Position numbers and translations under genes: made by a program
From: Fibrobacter succinogenes
Lineage (GTDB): Bacteria > Fibrobacterota > Fibrobacteria > Fibrobacterales > Fibrobacteraceae
Direction of reading: 5' to 3'
Length of the DNA stretch: 64,000 nt
NCBI GenBank assembly: GCA_902762305.1
Contig: CACWNW010000011.1
Coordinates: 1-64,000, forward strand
Notes under the pieces: generated by a model
What the model was told of the DNA's origin: nothing
The model's database searches: none
Seen by the model: the letters and a program-made list of their open reading frames with translations, nothing else
Part shown: positions 25,611 to 34,211 of the stretch, piece after piece
How the letters are laid out: each line of letters opens with the position of its first letter
How positions within the stretch are numbered: position 1 is the stretch's first letter

Positions 25611-26984
25611 ATGCACAAGGAACTCGCACACATCCTGGAAAAACTTCCGCACAAGGACGGGGACAGGCTCCCCAGCGTACGCGAAATCATGAAGGTGTAC
25701 AGTCTGTCGTCGAGTACGGTGCAAGCGGCGTTGCGCACGCTCGAGCTTGAATCAAAAATCTGCCGCATCCAGGGAAAAGGCTGCTTCTGGACATCGCAAG
25801 GCATCGGCAAGATTTACGCGGGAAATTCCGTTCCCGCAATCCGCGAAACCGCCATGGAGAAGGCGGAGAAACTCTTCCGCGAGGACTGGGAACGCGGGGA
25901 ATTCAAGATAGACGGCAACCTCCCCCTCATGAAGGAACTTTCCATCCGTTACAACATCTCGCAGGCGGTCATCCGCAAGTTCCTGAACCAGCAGGAATCC
26001 CGCGGGATACTCAAGCGGGTCGGGCGCCATTACCGGTTCACCCGCAAGGACGAGAAAAAAGCGGGCGCATCCCTGAGCGAAGTCATCTTTGTCACCCGCT
26101 GCAACAGCTGGGGCGGATTCACCGCCGAAAGCGAGCGCGAGATGGATTTTCTGCGCATGGTCTACAAGAAGGCGGGCGCCGAGCACTACAAGCTTATTCT
26201 GCTAGGCCTGAACGAGAAGACCGGAATGCTAATCGACCGGAGCGGTAAGCCCCGCAAGCTTACCGACTTCCGCAATGCCGTCGGGGCAGTACTCTCCACC
26301 CTGCTCGTGATGGAACCGAAAAAACTCCTGCAGCTGTTCGCCGAGGTCTCCTACCCGGTAGCCGTGTGGTGGGAACATCCCGTGCTGTCGCTGCCCGAGC
26401 GCTATCTCCGCAAGGAAAACTGGACATTCTTCAATTCCACCTTCGGGCCTGGCCCCGGAAAGGAGATGGGCAAGTACCTGCTTTCGCGCGGGGTACACGA
26501 TGTAGCCTTCTTCTCGCCGTACCACGACAGTTCCTGGTCCAAAGAACGCCTCGCCGGCCTGCGGGAGATGGGCCTGAGCGTCATGGACTGCACCGACGAT
26601 GAATTTGCGAGCCCGTGGGACTACAAGCAGATCGCCCGAAGCAAGGTGGAAAAGCATTCGGTGGAAGCCTACGCCCGCGAACTTTTGAAGCGCAAGATGG
26701 TCAGCATCCTGGAAAACCGCGACTACGGGCAAATTCCCATCGTATGCGTGAACGACGACGTGGCATCCGCCCTGCTCGAACTCCAGGAAGAAGGCCGCAT
26801 CGGCCCCCTCGGGCCGCTATACGCCTTCGACAATTCCGCAGAAAGTTACCTGCTGAGGCTTCCCTCGTACGATTTCAACACGCAGGCCCTTGTAGACCGC
26901 ATGTTCTACAGTCTCGTGAACAGCGACGCCTTCCGCATGCAGCACCGCATACAGCAGGTTCTCGGCCAGGTCGTTGAAAAATAA
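25611..26984 (+). CDS. GntR-type regulator with two winged helices and a LacI-like sensor domain
   Basis: 457 residues from the ATG at 25611. The first winged helix-turn-helix is residues about 1-65 (DGDRLPSVREIMKVYSLSSS, TVQAALRTLELESKICRIQG). A second one follows at about 80-145 (GNLPLMKELSIRYNISQAV, IRKFLNQQESRGILKRVGRH). The remainder looks like a periplasmic-binding-protein-type sensor domain (EVIFVTRCNSWGG, LSRGVHDVAFFSPYHDSSW, IPIVCVNDDVASALLEL). Such regulators often sense sugars. The lichenase gene just upstream is a natural candidate target, but that is an inference. Confidence 0.8.
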   Translation: MHKELAHILEKLPHKDGDRLPSVREIMKVYSLSSSTVQAALRTLELESKICRIQGKGCFWTSQGIGKIYAGNSVPAIRETAMEKAEKLFREDWERGEFKIDGNLPLMKELSIRYNISQAVIRKFLNQQESRGILKRVGRHYRFTRKDEKKAGASLSEVIFVTRCNSWGGFTAESEREMDFLRMVYKKAGAEHYKLILLGLNEKTGMLIDRSGKPRKLTDFRNAVGAVLSTLLVMEPKKLLQLFAEVSYPVAVWWEHPVLSLPERYLRKENWTFFNSTFGPGPGKEMGKYLLSRGVHDVAFFSPYHDSSWSKERLAGLREMGLSVMDCTDDEFASPWDYKQIARSKVEKHSVEAYARELLKRKMVSILENRDYGQIPIVCVNDDVASALLELQEEGRIGPLGPLYAFDNSAESYLLRLPSYDFNTQALVDRMFYSLVNSDAFRMQHRIQQVLGQVVEK

Positions 26985-27131
26985 GGCCTCCCAGAAGCCT
27001 TGCTGAAACCATCAAAAACGCTGCGTTCAGTATATAAATTTCACGGAAAAACGCGCATTTTCCATTCCTTTTTTGCCCGCTTTTCGCACAAGAAGCGAGG
27101 GATAGCCATTCCCTTCCCAGCCGCTTTTTAC

Positions 27132-27139
27132 TAAATTTG
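27132..27139 (+). promoter_or_regulatory. TAAATTTG box, 5 nt before hslO
   Basis: TTTTTACTAAATTTG-TGCCC-ATG with no Shine-Dalgarno. It matches the TAnnTTTG element of dgt, lptD and bioA, and even the following TGCC is shared with dgt. It suggests a leaderless or very short-leader transcript. Confidence 0.5.
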
Positions 27140-27144
27140 TGCCC

Positions 27145-28023
27145 ATGAATTTCAAGGACCGCATTATCCGCGCCACGGGCCAAAAGACGCCCTTCCGCCT
27201 GATTGTCGTCGACTTGACCGCGACGATGAACGAAATCGGCAAGCAGCACAACGCACGGGGGTTCGCCCTCAAGCTCCTGGCCGAAAACTCAATCGCAAGC
27301 ATCTTCCTGAGCGCCTCGCTCAAGTATGCGGGCACGGTCTCGCTCACCACGCGCTTCGGCGGCGAAATCACGAAGGTTTCCTCCGACACGACGCCGATGG
27401 GCCTCGTGCGTGCGATGATCCCGCAGGCCGAACTCCAGGCCGTGGGCGGTAACGAGCCCGCACTCATCCCGCAGAGCGTGCAGGTCGTCAAGCTCAACGA
27501 GCAGGGCAAGCGCGTCCACGAGAGCATTATCGAGGCTCCATCGATTTCGATGGGCCAGAACCTCGCCACCTACCTTTTGCAGTCCGAGCAGATCCGCTCT
27601 GCCGTGGGCATCGAGGCCGCATTCAACCGCGAAGACCCGAGCAAGCTCGACTACGCCGCCGGCTTCTACATCGAGGCCTTCCCCGACCTCGAGGACAAGG
27701 ACATCAACCTGATCGAAGTCATCGTGCAGAACCTGCCGAAGTTCAAGGACATGAACACGCCCGAGGGCTTCAACCTGGACGAACTGCTGGACCAGCTTCG
27801 CGGGCCGTACGAAATCGACATCGTCAAAGAAATCGACCCGAAGGCATTCTGCCCCTGCAGCCGCGAACGCACAGTGGCGACGCTCGCCACGCTCCCGCTC
27901 AAGGACCTGCAGGAACTCGAAGCCGAAGGCAAGAACCTCGAAGTCATCTGCGACTTCTGCCGCACGCCGTACCAGATTACGGTAGAGGATTTGCGCGCAA
28001 TTATTAAGGAACGGAAGAATTAA
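27145..28023 (+). CDS. hslO: Redox-regulated chaperone Hsp33
   Basis: 292 residues from the ATG at 27145. The N-terminal fold matches Hsp33 (FRLIVVDLTATMNEIGKQHN, LSASLKYAGTVSLTTRFGGE). The zinc-binding redox switch near the C-terminus is FCPCSRERT and EVICDFCRTPYQIT, giving the CxC and CxxC pairs. Under oxidative stress the Cys form disulphides, zinc is released and the protein becomes a holdase. The TAAATTTG box lies only 5 bases before the start. The thrH gene follows after a dispersed repeat. Confidence 0.95.
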   Translation: MNFKDRIIRATGQKTPFRLIVVDLTATMNEIGKQHNARGFALKLLAENSIASIFLSASLKYAGTVSLTTRFGGEITKVSSDTTPMGLVRAMIPQAELQAVGGNEPALIPQSVQVVKLNEQGKRVHESIIEAPSISMGQNLATYLLQSEQIRSAVGIEAAFNREDPSKLDYAAGFYIEAFPDLEDKDINLIEVIVQNLPKFKDMNTPEGFNLDELLDQLRGPYEIDIVKEIDPKAFCPCSRERTVATLATLPLKDLQELEAEGKNLEVICDFCRTPYQITVEDLRAIIKERKN

Positions 28024-28028
28024 ACGTT

Positions 28029-28062
28029 AAAGGAGATCCCCGCATTCGCGGGGATGACAGCC
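28029..28062 (+). repeat. Dispersed palindrome at the thrH start
   Basis: AAGGAG followed by ATCCCCGC-ATTC-GCGGGGAT (28036-28055) and GACAGCC. It matches the unit at 7838-7861. It replaces the space where a normal leader for thrH would be, and its own ATG (28054) is in frame with thrH. Confidence 0.75.
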
Positions 28063-28065
28063 ACT

Positions 28066-28683
28066 ATGTTTACGAAGCAATGTGTCGTTACCCTGGACCT
28101 TGAAGGTGTCCTCGCCCCCGAAATCTGGATCGCCGTCGCCGAAAAGACGGGCATCAAGGACCTGCGCCTCACCACGCGCGACATCCCCGACTACGACGTG
28201 CTCATGAAGGGCCGTATCGCGATTCTCGACCGCGAGAACATCAAGCTTTCGGACATCCAGAACGTCATCGCGAACTTGGGCCTGCTCGACGGCGCGCGCG
28301 ACTTCATGGACAAGCTCCGCGACGAAGCACAGGTGATTATCCTCTCGGACACGTTCCAGGAATTTGCCTACCCCATCATGAAGAATCTCGGGTTCCCGAC
28401 CATCTTCTGCCACAACCTCATCGTGGAAAACGACCGCATCAAGAGCTACCGCCTGCGCATGAGCGACCAGAAGACTCAGGTCGTTCAGCACCTGCAGGCG
28501 CTGAACTTCAAGGTGTTCGCGAGCGGTGACTCCTTCAACGACACGGGCATGCTCAAGCAGGCAGACAAGGGCTGCTTCTTCTGCGCGCCGGACTCCATCG
28601 TGGCACAGTTCCCGCAGCTCGAGGCCACCAAGACCTACGCCGAACTGCTGGAAAAGTTCCACCAATTCCAAAATACATTGTAA
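28066..28683 (+). CDS. thrH: ThrH-type phosphoserine phosphatase / homoserine phosphotransferase
   Basis: 205 residues from the ATG at 28066. It aligns by eye with Pseudomonas ThrH: VTLDLEGVLAPEIWIAVAEKTG, TTRDIPDYDVLMKGR, VIILSDTFQEFAYPIMKNLGFPT and ASGDSFNDTGMLKQA. It is a HAD-superfamily enzyme with the variant DLEGV nucleophile motif. ThrH dephosphorylates phosphoserine and can transfer the phosphate to homoserine. An alternative in-frame ATG at 28054 lies inside a dispersed repeat and would add four residues. Confidence 0.9.
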   Translation: MFTKQCVVTLDLEGVLAPEIWIAVAEKTGIKDLRLTTRDIPDYDVLMKGRIAILDRENIKLSDIQNVIANLGLLDGARDFMDKLRDEAQVIILSDTFQEFAYPIMKNLGFPTIFCHNLIVENDRIKSYRLRMSDQKTQVVQHLQALNFKVFASGDSFNDTGMLKQADKGCFFCAPDSIVAQFPQLEATKTYAELLEKFHQFQNTL

Positions 28684-28741
28684 TATACCGAGCACTCGAC
28701 GTCTCTGGAGCTGAACCTCCGGACTCTCGTGCTTTAATACT

Positions 28742-28769
28742 GCGCGCACCAATACTGCGCGCGTTTTTT
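28742..28769 (+). terminator. Terminator after thrH
   Basis: GCGCGC-ACCAATACT-GCGCGC followed by GTTTTTTATA. The sequence AATACTGCGCGC is repeated twice in tandem here. Confidence 0.6.
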
Positions 28770-28830
28770 ATAGTAAGCGGGGTGTTTTTTATTGCGTGCG
28801 GGGTGTTTTTCAGAGCTTTTTCGGCATTTC

Positions 28831-28868
28831 GGCTGACTAAACGCTCAATTTTCTCCATTTAGTCAGCC
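28831..28868. repeat. 38-bp inverted repeat, copy 1
   Basis: GGCTGACTAAA, 16 nt, TTTAGTCAGCC: a perfect 11-bp palindrome pair with an AT-rich spacer. Confidence 0.9.
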
Positions 28869-28999
28869 ATTTTACACACAAAATAACAGCAAACGGTCTG
28901 TTTTTTAGAGGAAAACAGCGACAGACAACATATTCAACGCGGAATCTGCGTAGAAAAACGTTCATAAAGCTCATTTTTATAGCAAACAAACTAGTTTTT

Positions 29000-29037
29000 G
29001 GCTGACTAAAATCCCAAAAACCAGCATCTAGTCAGTC
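29000..29037. repeat. 38-bp inverted repeat, copy 2
   Basis: GGCTGACTAAA, 16 nt, TCTAGTCAGTC: two mismatches in the right arm, same 38-bp length and same 16-nt spacer length as the other copies. Confidence 0.85.
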
Positions 29038-29106
29038 ATTTCGACCATTTCGGCCACACTCGCACCCGAAAACGAGCACGTTCCGAGCAATTCAACACCC
29101 CAAACG

Positions 29107-29218
29107 TAGCGCGAACGGTATGAATACGTGAGCCACAAAGCGACTCATCTTAATGAGTCGCGGTGGTGAGAGTGAGCGCAAACCGGAGACGCCATACCCC
29201 AAACGTAGCGCGAACGGT
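29107..29218 (+). repeat. GCGCGAACGGT-flanked structured element, copy A
   Basis: It starts TAGCGCGAACGGT and ends with the same 13 bases (29206-29218); the repeated block extends to 27 bases (29098-29124 and 29197-29223). Inside lie GTGAGCCACAAA, the hairpin GCGACTCAT-CTTA-ATGAGTCGC (29140-29161), then GGTGAGAGTGAGCGC and CCGGAG. The same order is found in copy B at 44059-44165 on the other strand. Confidence 0.8.
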
Positions 29219-29225
29219 ATGAAAA

Positions 29226-29250
29226 CGGGGCCGGATTAACCCAGCCCCGC
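29226..29250 (-). terminator. Terminator after the CE15 gene
   Basis: On the minus strand GGGGC-TGGGTTAATCCG-GCCCC is followed by GTTTTC. It lies about 30 bases after the CE15 stop codon. Confidence 0.55.
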
Positions 29251-29281
29251 CCGATTTTATCAGGAGTTATATCGGGAGATT

Positions 29282-30865
29282 CTAATTAAGATTCGGCGTT
29301 TCCCAGTCAATCCATTCAGACTTCTTGAAGTTAATCGTCTGGGTGTTCTTGCTATAGTCAATCTTACCCGTCTTGGCGTCCTTGCCGAGCAGGAACTTGT
29401 TCATGAAGTCCTTCACCTCGTCAAACTGTCCGTTCGGGAGCTGGCAGTGACCATGACCGCCTTCCTGGCTGTAGGTGTAGTTTTCCGTCACACCGAGAGC
29501 CTTGTAGGTTTCGAGAGAAGCCTGGCCGCAGTAGTTCGACGGCACTTCACCAAGCCATTCCTGGCCCGCGTTGTCGATGATGAGGAGCGGACGCGGAGCG
29601 ACCATGCTTACGAGCATGTGCTGGTCGAACGGGAGCGTATTTTCCCTGCCGTCATAGCTCTTGAAGGAGGAAATCATCCACTTGCCTTCGGAACCAGCGC
29701 TGTTCAGGCCCTGCACGAACTGCTTGCCCTTCTGCCTGTTGACCTGGGCGCCCACACGCCAGAGGGAAGCGCCACCGGAACCGGATTCCTGCGGGATGGT
29801 AAGTGCGATACGTTCATCGAATGCACCCACGGCAAGCGTACCCTTGCCCCAACGAGAGCAACCCGTCATGGCGAGGTGCTTCACGTCGATACCGGCTTCA
29901 GGCGTCTTTTCGAGAGCATCGATAATGCGGCTTACACCCCAAGCCCATGCAATGATGGTGCCATACTTGTCCGTGTTGCCACCATAGATGTTGAAGAACA
30001 TGCCTCCACCGCTTTCGGGGGCAACGTTATCCGGGTTGAACGTAATCATGGCAATGTCGAGACCATTGGTGGCGCTGCCGAGGCTTCCGCAACCACCCAT
30101 CATGCCGCCGCCAAACCCGATGAGAGCCGGCTTCGGCTTGTCCTTGGTGCCAGCATTTGAAATGCTTACAGAGAAGCTGCCGGACTTGCCCTTGTCAGTC
30201 ACCTTGATGGTGAGCTTTCCGCCAGAGTAGGAGCCTTCGACCTTTTCCGGATTGCGCGGCTTTTGGCCGAACATGAGTTTTTCAAGCATCGCACCGATTT
30301 CTTCACGGCGGCACTTCCATTCCGCCTTCGAAGAAATACGCTTGCCGTCGAGGCCCATGAACGGATCCGGGAGCTTCGCGTTGTTCACGCTCGTCGGGAT
30401 GTTGCCAATCTGGCATTCGCTGCGGTGGTCTTCCACGAAGTCGTTTCCGGGTGTCGGAGGTACGACTTCAACGCTCGAACTGGATACTTCCGGCTTAACG
30501 GCAGAACTGCTGGACGAGCGGTGGCGATGGGAACTGCTCGAGACAACAGGCGGCAATGCGCTCGAACCCGGCACCACCGCAGAACTAGACGATTCCAGCG
30601 GCAACACAGAGCTCGAAGACTTCACCTGCGTACTATCATCCTGATCTCCCAGATAGTGCGGCTCCTGCCCCATCACCGACGACGAGGAAAGGGAATCCCC
30701 TACCGGAGGAACAGTTGCCGAACTCGCAGGTTCGTTTTCCTGCGCCGCAAGGCATTCTGGCGTGGTGCAATTTTCCGGGCCTACGTTTGCGTTTTCGTTT
30801 TCACCGCACGCCCACAAGCCGATGGCAACAAGAGCCACCGGAAATAGATATTTCCTTTTTTTCAT
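29282..30865 (-). CDS. CE15 glucuronoyl esterase, secreted lipoprotein
   Basis: 527 residues from the ATG at 30865 (an in-frame ATG at 30877 is an alternative). The N-terminus is a lipoprotein signal (FPVALVAIGLWAC) followed by a long Ser-rich linker (about 30-130). The catalytic domain matches family CE15: KPALIGFGGG, the nucleophile motif MTGCSRWGKG, the IPQESGSGG segment, and the His motif EGGHGHCQLP. CE15 enzymes cut ester links between lignin and glucuronoxylan. Lipid anchoring would place it on the cell surface. It is divergent from rel across 199 bases. Confidence 0.92.
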   Translation of the reverse strand: MKKRKYLFPVALVAIGLWACGENENANVGPENCTTPECLAAQENEPASSATVPPVGDSLSSSSVMGQEPHYLGDQDDSTQVKSSSSVLPLESSSSAVVPGSSALPPVVSSSSHRHRSSSSSAVKPEVSSSSVEVVPPTPGNDFVEDHRSECQIGNIPTSVNNAKLPDPFMGLDGKRISSKAEWKCRREEIGAMLEKLMFGQKPRNPEKVEGSYSGGKLTIKVTDKGKSGSFSVSISNAGTKDKPKPALIGFGGGMMGGCGSLGSATNGLDIAMITFNPDNVAPESGGGMFFNIYGGNTDKYGTIIAWAWGVSRIIDALEKTPEAGIDVKHLAMTGCSRWGKGTLAVGAFDERIALTIPQESGSGGASLWRVGAQVNRQKGKQFVQGLNSAGSEGKWMISSFKSYDGRENTLPFDQHMLVSMVAPRPLLIIDNAGQEWLGEVPSNYCGQASLETYKALGVTENYTYSQEGGHGHCQLPNGQFDEVKDFMNKFLLGKDAKTGKIDYSKNTQTINFKKSEWIDWETPNLN

Positions 30866-31064
30866 AACCAACCCCATTTCCTGAGCTGATGAATTCAGCC
30901 CGATGAGTGAACATAAAAATAAAAAACATTTATAGAGATATTTTCCGATTTTTTTATAAAGCGTTGTTCGTACTTACAACATGGACGCGAAAATGCCTTA
31001 TTTTTCACTTATTTAACGATTTTTCACATTCCAAGCAGCGCATTTTTAGATATAATTAGGGGCG

Positions 31065-33203
31065 ATGGATACAGTGAACCTGACATCGAATCAGGAGCAC
31101 ATTGTCGACGTGCTCATCAAGAAGAACCCGAACCTAGACCGTCGGGTCCTGGAAAAAGCCGTTGCCTTCATCGCCGACGCCCACGACGGCCAGTACCGCA
31201 AGAGCGGCATGCCCTATACCGAGCACCCGTACGAAGTCGCGAAGATTCTCGCCGAACTCCAGCAGGACCAGTCCACCGTACTCGCGGGGCTACTGCACGA
31301 CGTGGTCGAGGATACGCAGCACACGCTCGCAGAAATCGCGCAGGAATTCGGCGAAGACACTGCGTTCATGGTGGACGCAGTCACCAAGATTACCGCGGCC
31401 CAGGAACAGAACAAGACCGCGCAGAAGGCGGAGACTTACCGCAAGCTCATCACCGCGATGGCAAAGGACCCGCGGGTCATCATGATCAAAATCGCCGACC
31501 GCATCCACAACATGCGGACGATGCGCTACATGAAGCCCGAAAAACGCCGTTCCATCGCACAAGAAACGCTCGACATCTACGTGCCCCTCACCCACAGGTT
31601 CGGTCTGTACAAACTGAAGACCGAACTCGAAGACCTGAGTTTCAAGTACGTCAATCCGGACGAATACCAGAAAATCGTCGACGCCCTTATCGAGAACAAA
31701 GAAAGGCGCGAGAAGTACGTGCAGTCCGTCATCGGGCCTCTGCAGATCAAGATGGCGCTCGAAGACTTCGACTGCACCATCCAGGGACGCACCAAGAACA
31801 TATACAGCATCTACAACAAGATGCTCAGCCGCGACTGCCAGTTCGACGACATCTTTGACATCTTCGCCATCCGCATCATCGTGGAGACGATTCCCGAATG
31901 CTACCTCGCCCTCGGGTACGTCCACAACCTGTGGACCCCGATGCAGAGCCGCTTCAAGGACTACATCGCGACCCCGAAGCCGAACCTGTACCAGAGCATC
32001 CACACCACGGTCATCGGGCCGGAGAACAAGATGGTCGAAGTCCAGATCCGCACGAAGGACATGGACCTCACCGCCGAGAAGGGTTTCGCCGCGCACTGGG
32101 CCTACAAGATGGAGACGCAGCACGAAGGCGAAGAGCTCGCCTGGCTCGACCACATGGTCAAGCTGCAGTCCGAAATCTCGGACTCGAAGGAATACCTCGA
32201 CTTCCTGAAAGTCGACCTCAAACCCGAAGGCATGACGGTGTTCACCCCGAAGGGGGCATCCATCGAGTTGCCCGAAGGTTCGACCGTCCTCGACTTCGCG
32301 TTTGCCATCCACACGGAACTCGGGCTCCACTGCATCGGTGCACGCATCAACGACGAGGTGGTGAGCCTCGACAAGGTCGTGACCCACGGCGCAACAATCC
32401 AGATTCTCAAGAGTCCGCACCAGGAACCAAGCCCGGAATGGCTCGACATCGTGAAGACGGTAAAGGCCAAGCAGGAGCTGCGCCGCTGGATGAAGACCAG
32501 CATTATCCAGCAGTCCATGAACCTGGGCAAGGAAATCTGGACGCGCGAGCTCAGGATTGCAAAAATCGAGAAGGACAAGCGCCCCGGCGAAGAGGAAATC
32601 CGCAAGTACTTCGGTACGCTCAACATGGACGACTTCTACGAGCGCATCGGCCAGGGCGAACTGCCCCTGCAGGACATCCACAGGTTCCTTTCGGGCGGAA
32701 GCTCTCTCCCGAAGGAAATGTCGCTCCGGTTCTTCCCCATCTTCGGGAACGACAAGAGGGCCATCCCCGAAGAAATGCCCCTGCAAATCGGGCAAGAGAC
32801 GAGCCTCGTCATCCACTTCGCGGACTGCTGCGCACCGCTTCCCGGTGACGAAATCGTGGGCATCCTCAGGCCGAAGATTGGTATCGAGGTGCACAACAGG
32901 AACTGTCCGAACCTCAAGGACTTCCCCGTCGAACAGCAGATTGCAGTCGCCTGGAGCGCCGACGTATCGAAGCCGTTCATGACGCACCTCACCATCGATA
33001 CCGACAACCGCAAGAACATCACGCTCGACGTGCTCGAGCAGCTCAAGGGTTCCGACGTAGCGCTCGACCGCATGAGTGTAGCAAGCGCCCAGTCCACGGG
33101 CCGCATCCGCATGGAATTCAAGGCGTTCCGCAAGGAACAGGTCGACTCCATCATCACCAAAATCAAGCAGATTTCAGGCGTAAGGGAGGTTTCTAAGGCA
33201 TGA
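31065..33203 (+). CDS. Bifunctional (p)ppGpp synthetase/hydrolase (Rel/SpoT)
   Basis: 712 residues. The HD hydrolase domain is at the N-terminus (TEHPYEVAKIL, GLLHDVVEDT, MIKIADRIHNMRTM), then the synthetase domain (FGLYKLKTELEDLSFKY, DIFDIFAIRIIV, YIATPKPNLYQSIHTTV, EVQIRT). A TGS domain (VFTPKGASIELPEGSTVLDFA), a zinc-finger-like CCAPLPGD region and a C-terminal ACT domain (THLTIDTDNRKNITLDVLEQL) follow. Both catalytic sites look intact, so it should make and degrade the stringent-response alarmone. A TATAAT-like box is 8 bases before the start. Its last bases overlap the next gene (ATGA). Confidence 0.95.
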   Translation: MDTVNLTSNQEHIVDVLIKKNPNLDRRVLEKAVAFIADAHDGQYRKSGMPYTEHPYEVAKILAELQQDQSTVLAGLLHDVVEDTQHTLAEIAQEFGEDTAFMVDAVTKITAAQEQNKTAQKAETYRKLITAMAKDPRVIMIKIADRIHNMRTMRYMKPEKRRSIAQETLDIYVPLTHRFGLYKLKTELEDLSFKYVNPDEYQKIVDALIENKERREKYVQSVIGPLQIKMALEDFDCTIQGRTKNIYSIYNKMLSRDCQFDDIFDIFAIRIIVETIPECYLALGYVHNLWTPMQSRFKDYIATPKPNLYQSIHTTVIGPENKMVEVQIRTKDMDLTAEKGFAAHWAYKMETQHEGEELAWLDHMVKLQSEISDSKEYLDFLKVDLKPEGMTVFTPKGASIELPEGSTVLDFAFAIHTELGLHCIGARINDEVVSLDKVVTHGATIQILKSPHQEPSPEWLDIVKTVKAKQELRRWMKTSIIQQSMNLGKEIWTRELRIAKIEKDKRPGEEEIRKYFGTLNMDDFYERIGQGELPLQDIHRFLSGGSSLPKEMSLRFFPIFGNDKRAIPEEMPLQIGQETSLVIHFADCCAPLPGDEIVGILRPKIGIEVHNRNCPNLKDFPVEQQIAVAWSADVSKPFMTHLTIDTDNRKNITLDVLEQLKGSDVALDRMSVASAQSTGRIRMEFKAFRKEQVDSIITKIKQISGVREVSKA

Positions 33204-33790
33204 TAACCCCACTGCACCACAGCGACTACACCCTCAAGAACCGTGCGTTCAACTGCCGCATGCGCAACCGCTACTATGAGGAGGTGTACTACGCCTTCCG
33301 TGCAGTGATGCCGCTCGACGCCAAGGGCGATATTGACGGTTCGGCCATGAACCTCGACTGGTTCAAGAACCTCGCCCAGGAAATCAACCGTCTCGACCGC
33401 GTGCTCAAGACATGCCTCGAATATGCGCAGGCCGCCGTCTTCTACGGCAAGGCCGACATCGCCACGCTCTACTCCAAGGACAAGCGCTGGGGTATTCTCC
33501 AGGAAGAAATATTCCTCGTGCATTTTTTGCAGGAACTGCTTTCCACGACCCGCTATATCATCGCGCGAATGGAAACCGACCGCATCCTGCAGCAGTGGAG
33601 CGGCTCCATGCAAGACATGAAGGCCAAGCCCATGAATTCCGGTTTCGTGAGTTCCATCCAGGAAAAGCTCACCGCGATGAACAACGCGACCATCGAAGAA
33701 TTCAAGGACCTTTTCAAGCACATCATCGACCGCTTCCAGATCGGCAACACGCTCTTCGGGACGGTACAGGAGCTGCAGAATTTCTACTAA
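33200..33790 (+). CDS. Hypothetical protein coupled to rel
   Basis: 196 residues I do not recognise. It is predicted to be mostly helical and soluble, with no signal peptide, membrane segment or catalytic motif I can name (NRYYEEVYYAFRAVMPLD, INRLDRVLKTCLEYAQAAVFYG, EEIFLVHFLQELLSTTRYII). Its ATG overlaps the rel stop codon by 4 bases, so it is made in step with the alarmone enzyme. It is followed by 40 bases before nuoA. A role in stringent control is only suggested by position. Confidence 0.6.
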   Translation: MITPLHHSDYTLKNRAFNCRMRNRYYEEVYYAFRAVMPLDAKGDIDGSAMNLDWFKNLAQEINRLDRVLKTCLEYAQAAVFYGKADIATLYSKDKRWGILQEEIFLVHFLQELLSTTRYIIARMETDRILQQWSGSMQDMKAKPMNSGFVSSIQEKLTAMNNATIEEFKDLFKHIIDRFQIGNTLFGTVQELQNFY

Positions 33791-33830
33791 TGTGGAATGT
33801 GAAATGTGTAATGTGAAATGAGTAGAATCT

Positions 33831-34211
33831 ATGTCTGAATATATCATCCTATCCATATTCCTTTTCCTGGGCGCGTTCATCGCTGCGGCGGCGACCGTCG
33901 TCGGGCTTTTGCTCGGCTACAGGACCAAGAATACCAAGAACAAGATGGCGCCCTACGAATGCGGCATGGAGACCATCGGCAACGCCCGTATCCAGTTCAA
34001 GGTGGGCTACTACCTGTTCGCTCTCCTGTTCCTCGTGTTCGACATCGAAGCGCTGTTCCTCTTCCCCGTCATGATGAACTTCAAGGAAATCATGGCAGGA
34101 CATACGGCGCTCTCGCCCATCATCGTCCTTGTTGACCTTGCGATTTTCATAGCCATCCTCGTTTCCGGCCTCGCATACGCCTGGAAAAAAGGTATCCTCA
34201 AATGGGAATAA
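33831..34211 (+). CDS. nuoA: Complex I subunit NuoA
   Basis: 126 residues with three membrane helices. The first ends in an Ala-rich stretch, the second is YYLFALLFLVFDIEALFLFP with the conserved acidic pair, and the third is near the C-terminus. The loop KMAPYECGMETIGNARIQFKV carries the conserved ECG motif. It is the first gene of the ten-gene nuo operon and overlaps nuoBC by 10 bases. No clear Shine-Dalgarno is seen; the 40 bases upstream are an AATGTG-type short repeat. Confidence 0.95.
   Translation: MSEYIILSIFLFLGAFIAAAATVVGLLLGYRTKNTKNKMAPYECGMETIGNARIQFKVGYYLFALLFLVFDIEALFLFPVMMNFKEIMAGHTALSPIIVLVDLAIFIAILVSGLAYAWKKGILKWE

Larger units (their letters stand above)
28684..29281. other. 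598-base intergenic region rich in structured repeats
   Basis: No gene is supported. In order it holds a hairpin AGCAC/GTGCT around GGAGCTGAACCTCC (28691-28733), a terminator (28742-28769), duplicated GCGGGGTGTTTTT runs (28777-28811), two 38-bp inverted repeats, a ~110-bp GCGCGAACGGT element, and a terminator for the CE15 gene. Confidence 0.7.

Noticed and set aside
28689-28735. tRNA-like or tmRNA-like sequence
   Set aside because: The GGAG/CTCC hairpin is short and no cloverleaf or CCA end can be drawn.
28831-29037. CRISPR array
   Set aside because: The units are inverted repeats with internal spacers and irregular distances between copies; no direct-repeat array or cas gene is present.
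31290-32987. 565-codon open frame on the minus strand across rel
   Set aside because: It is antisense to a clear Rel/SpoT protein; long opposite-strand frames are common in this GC-rich, codon-biased DNA, and the translation shows no family features.
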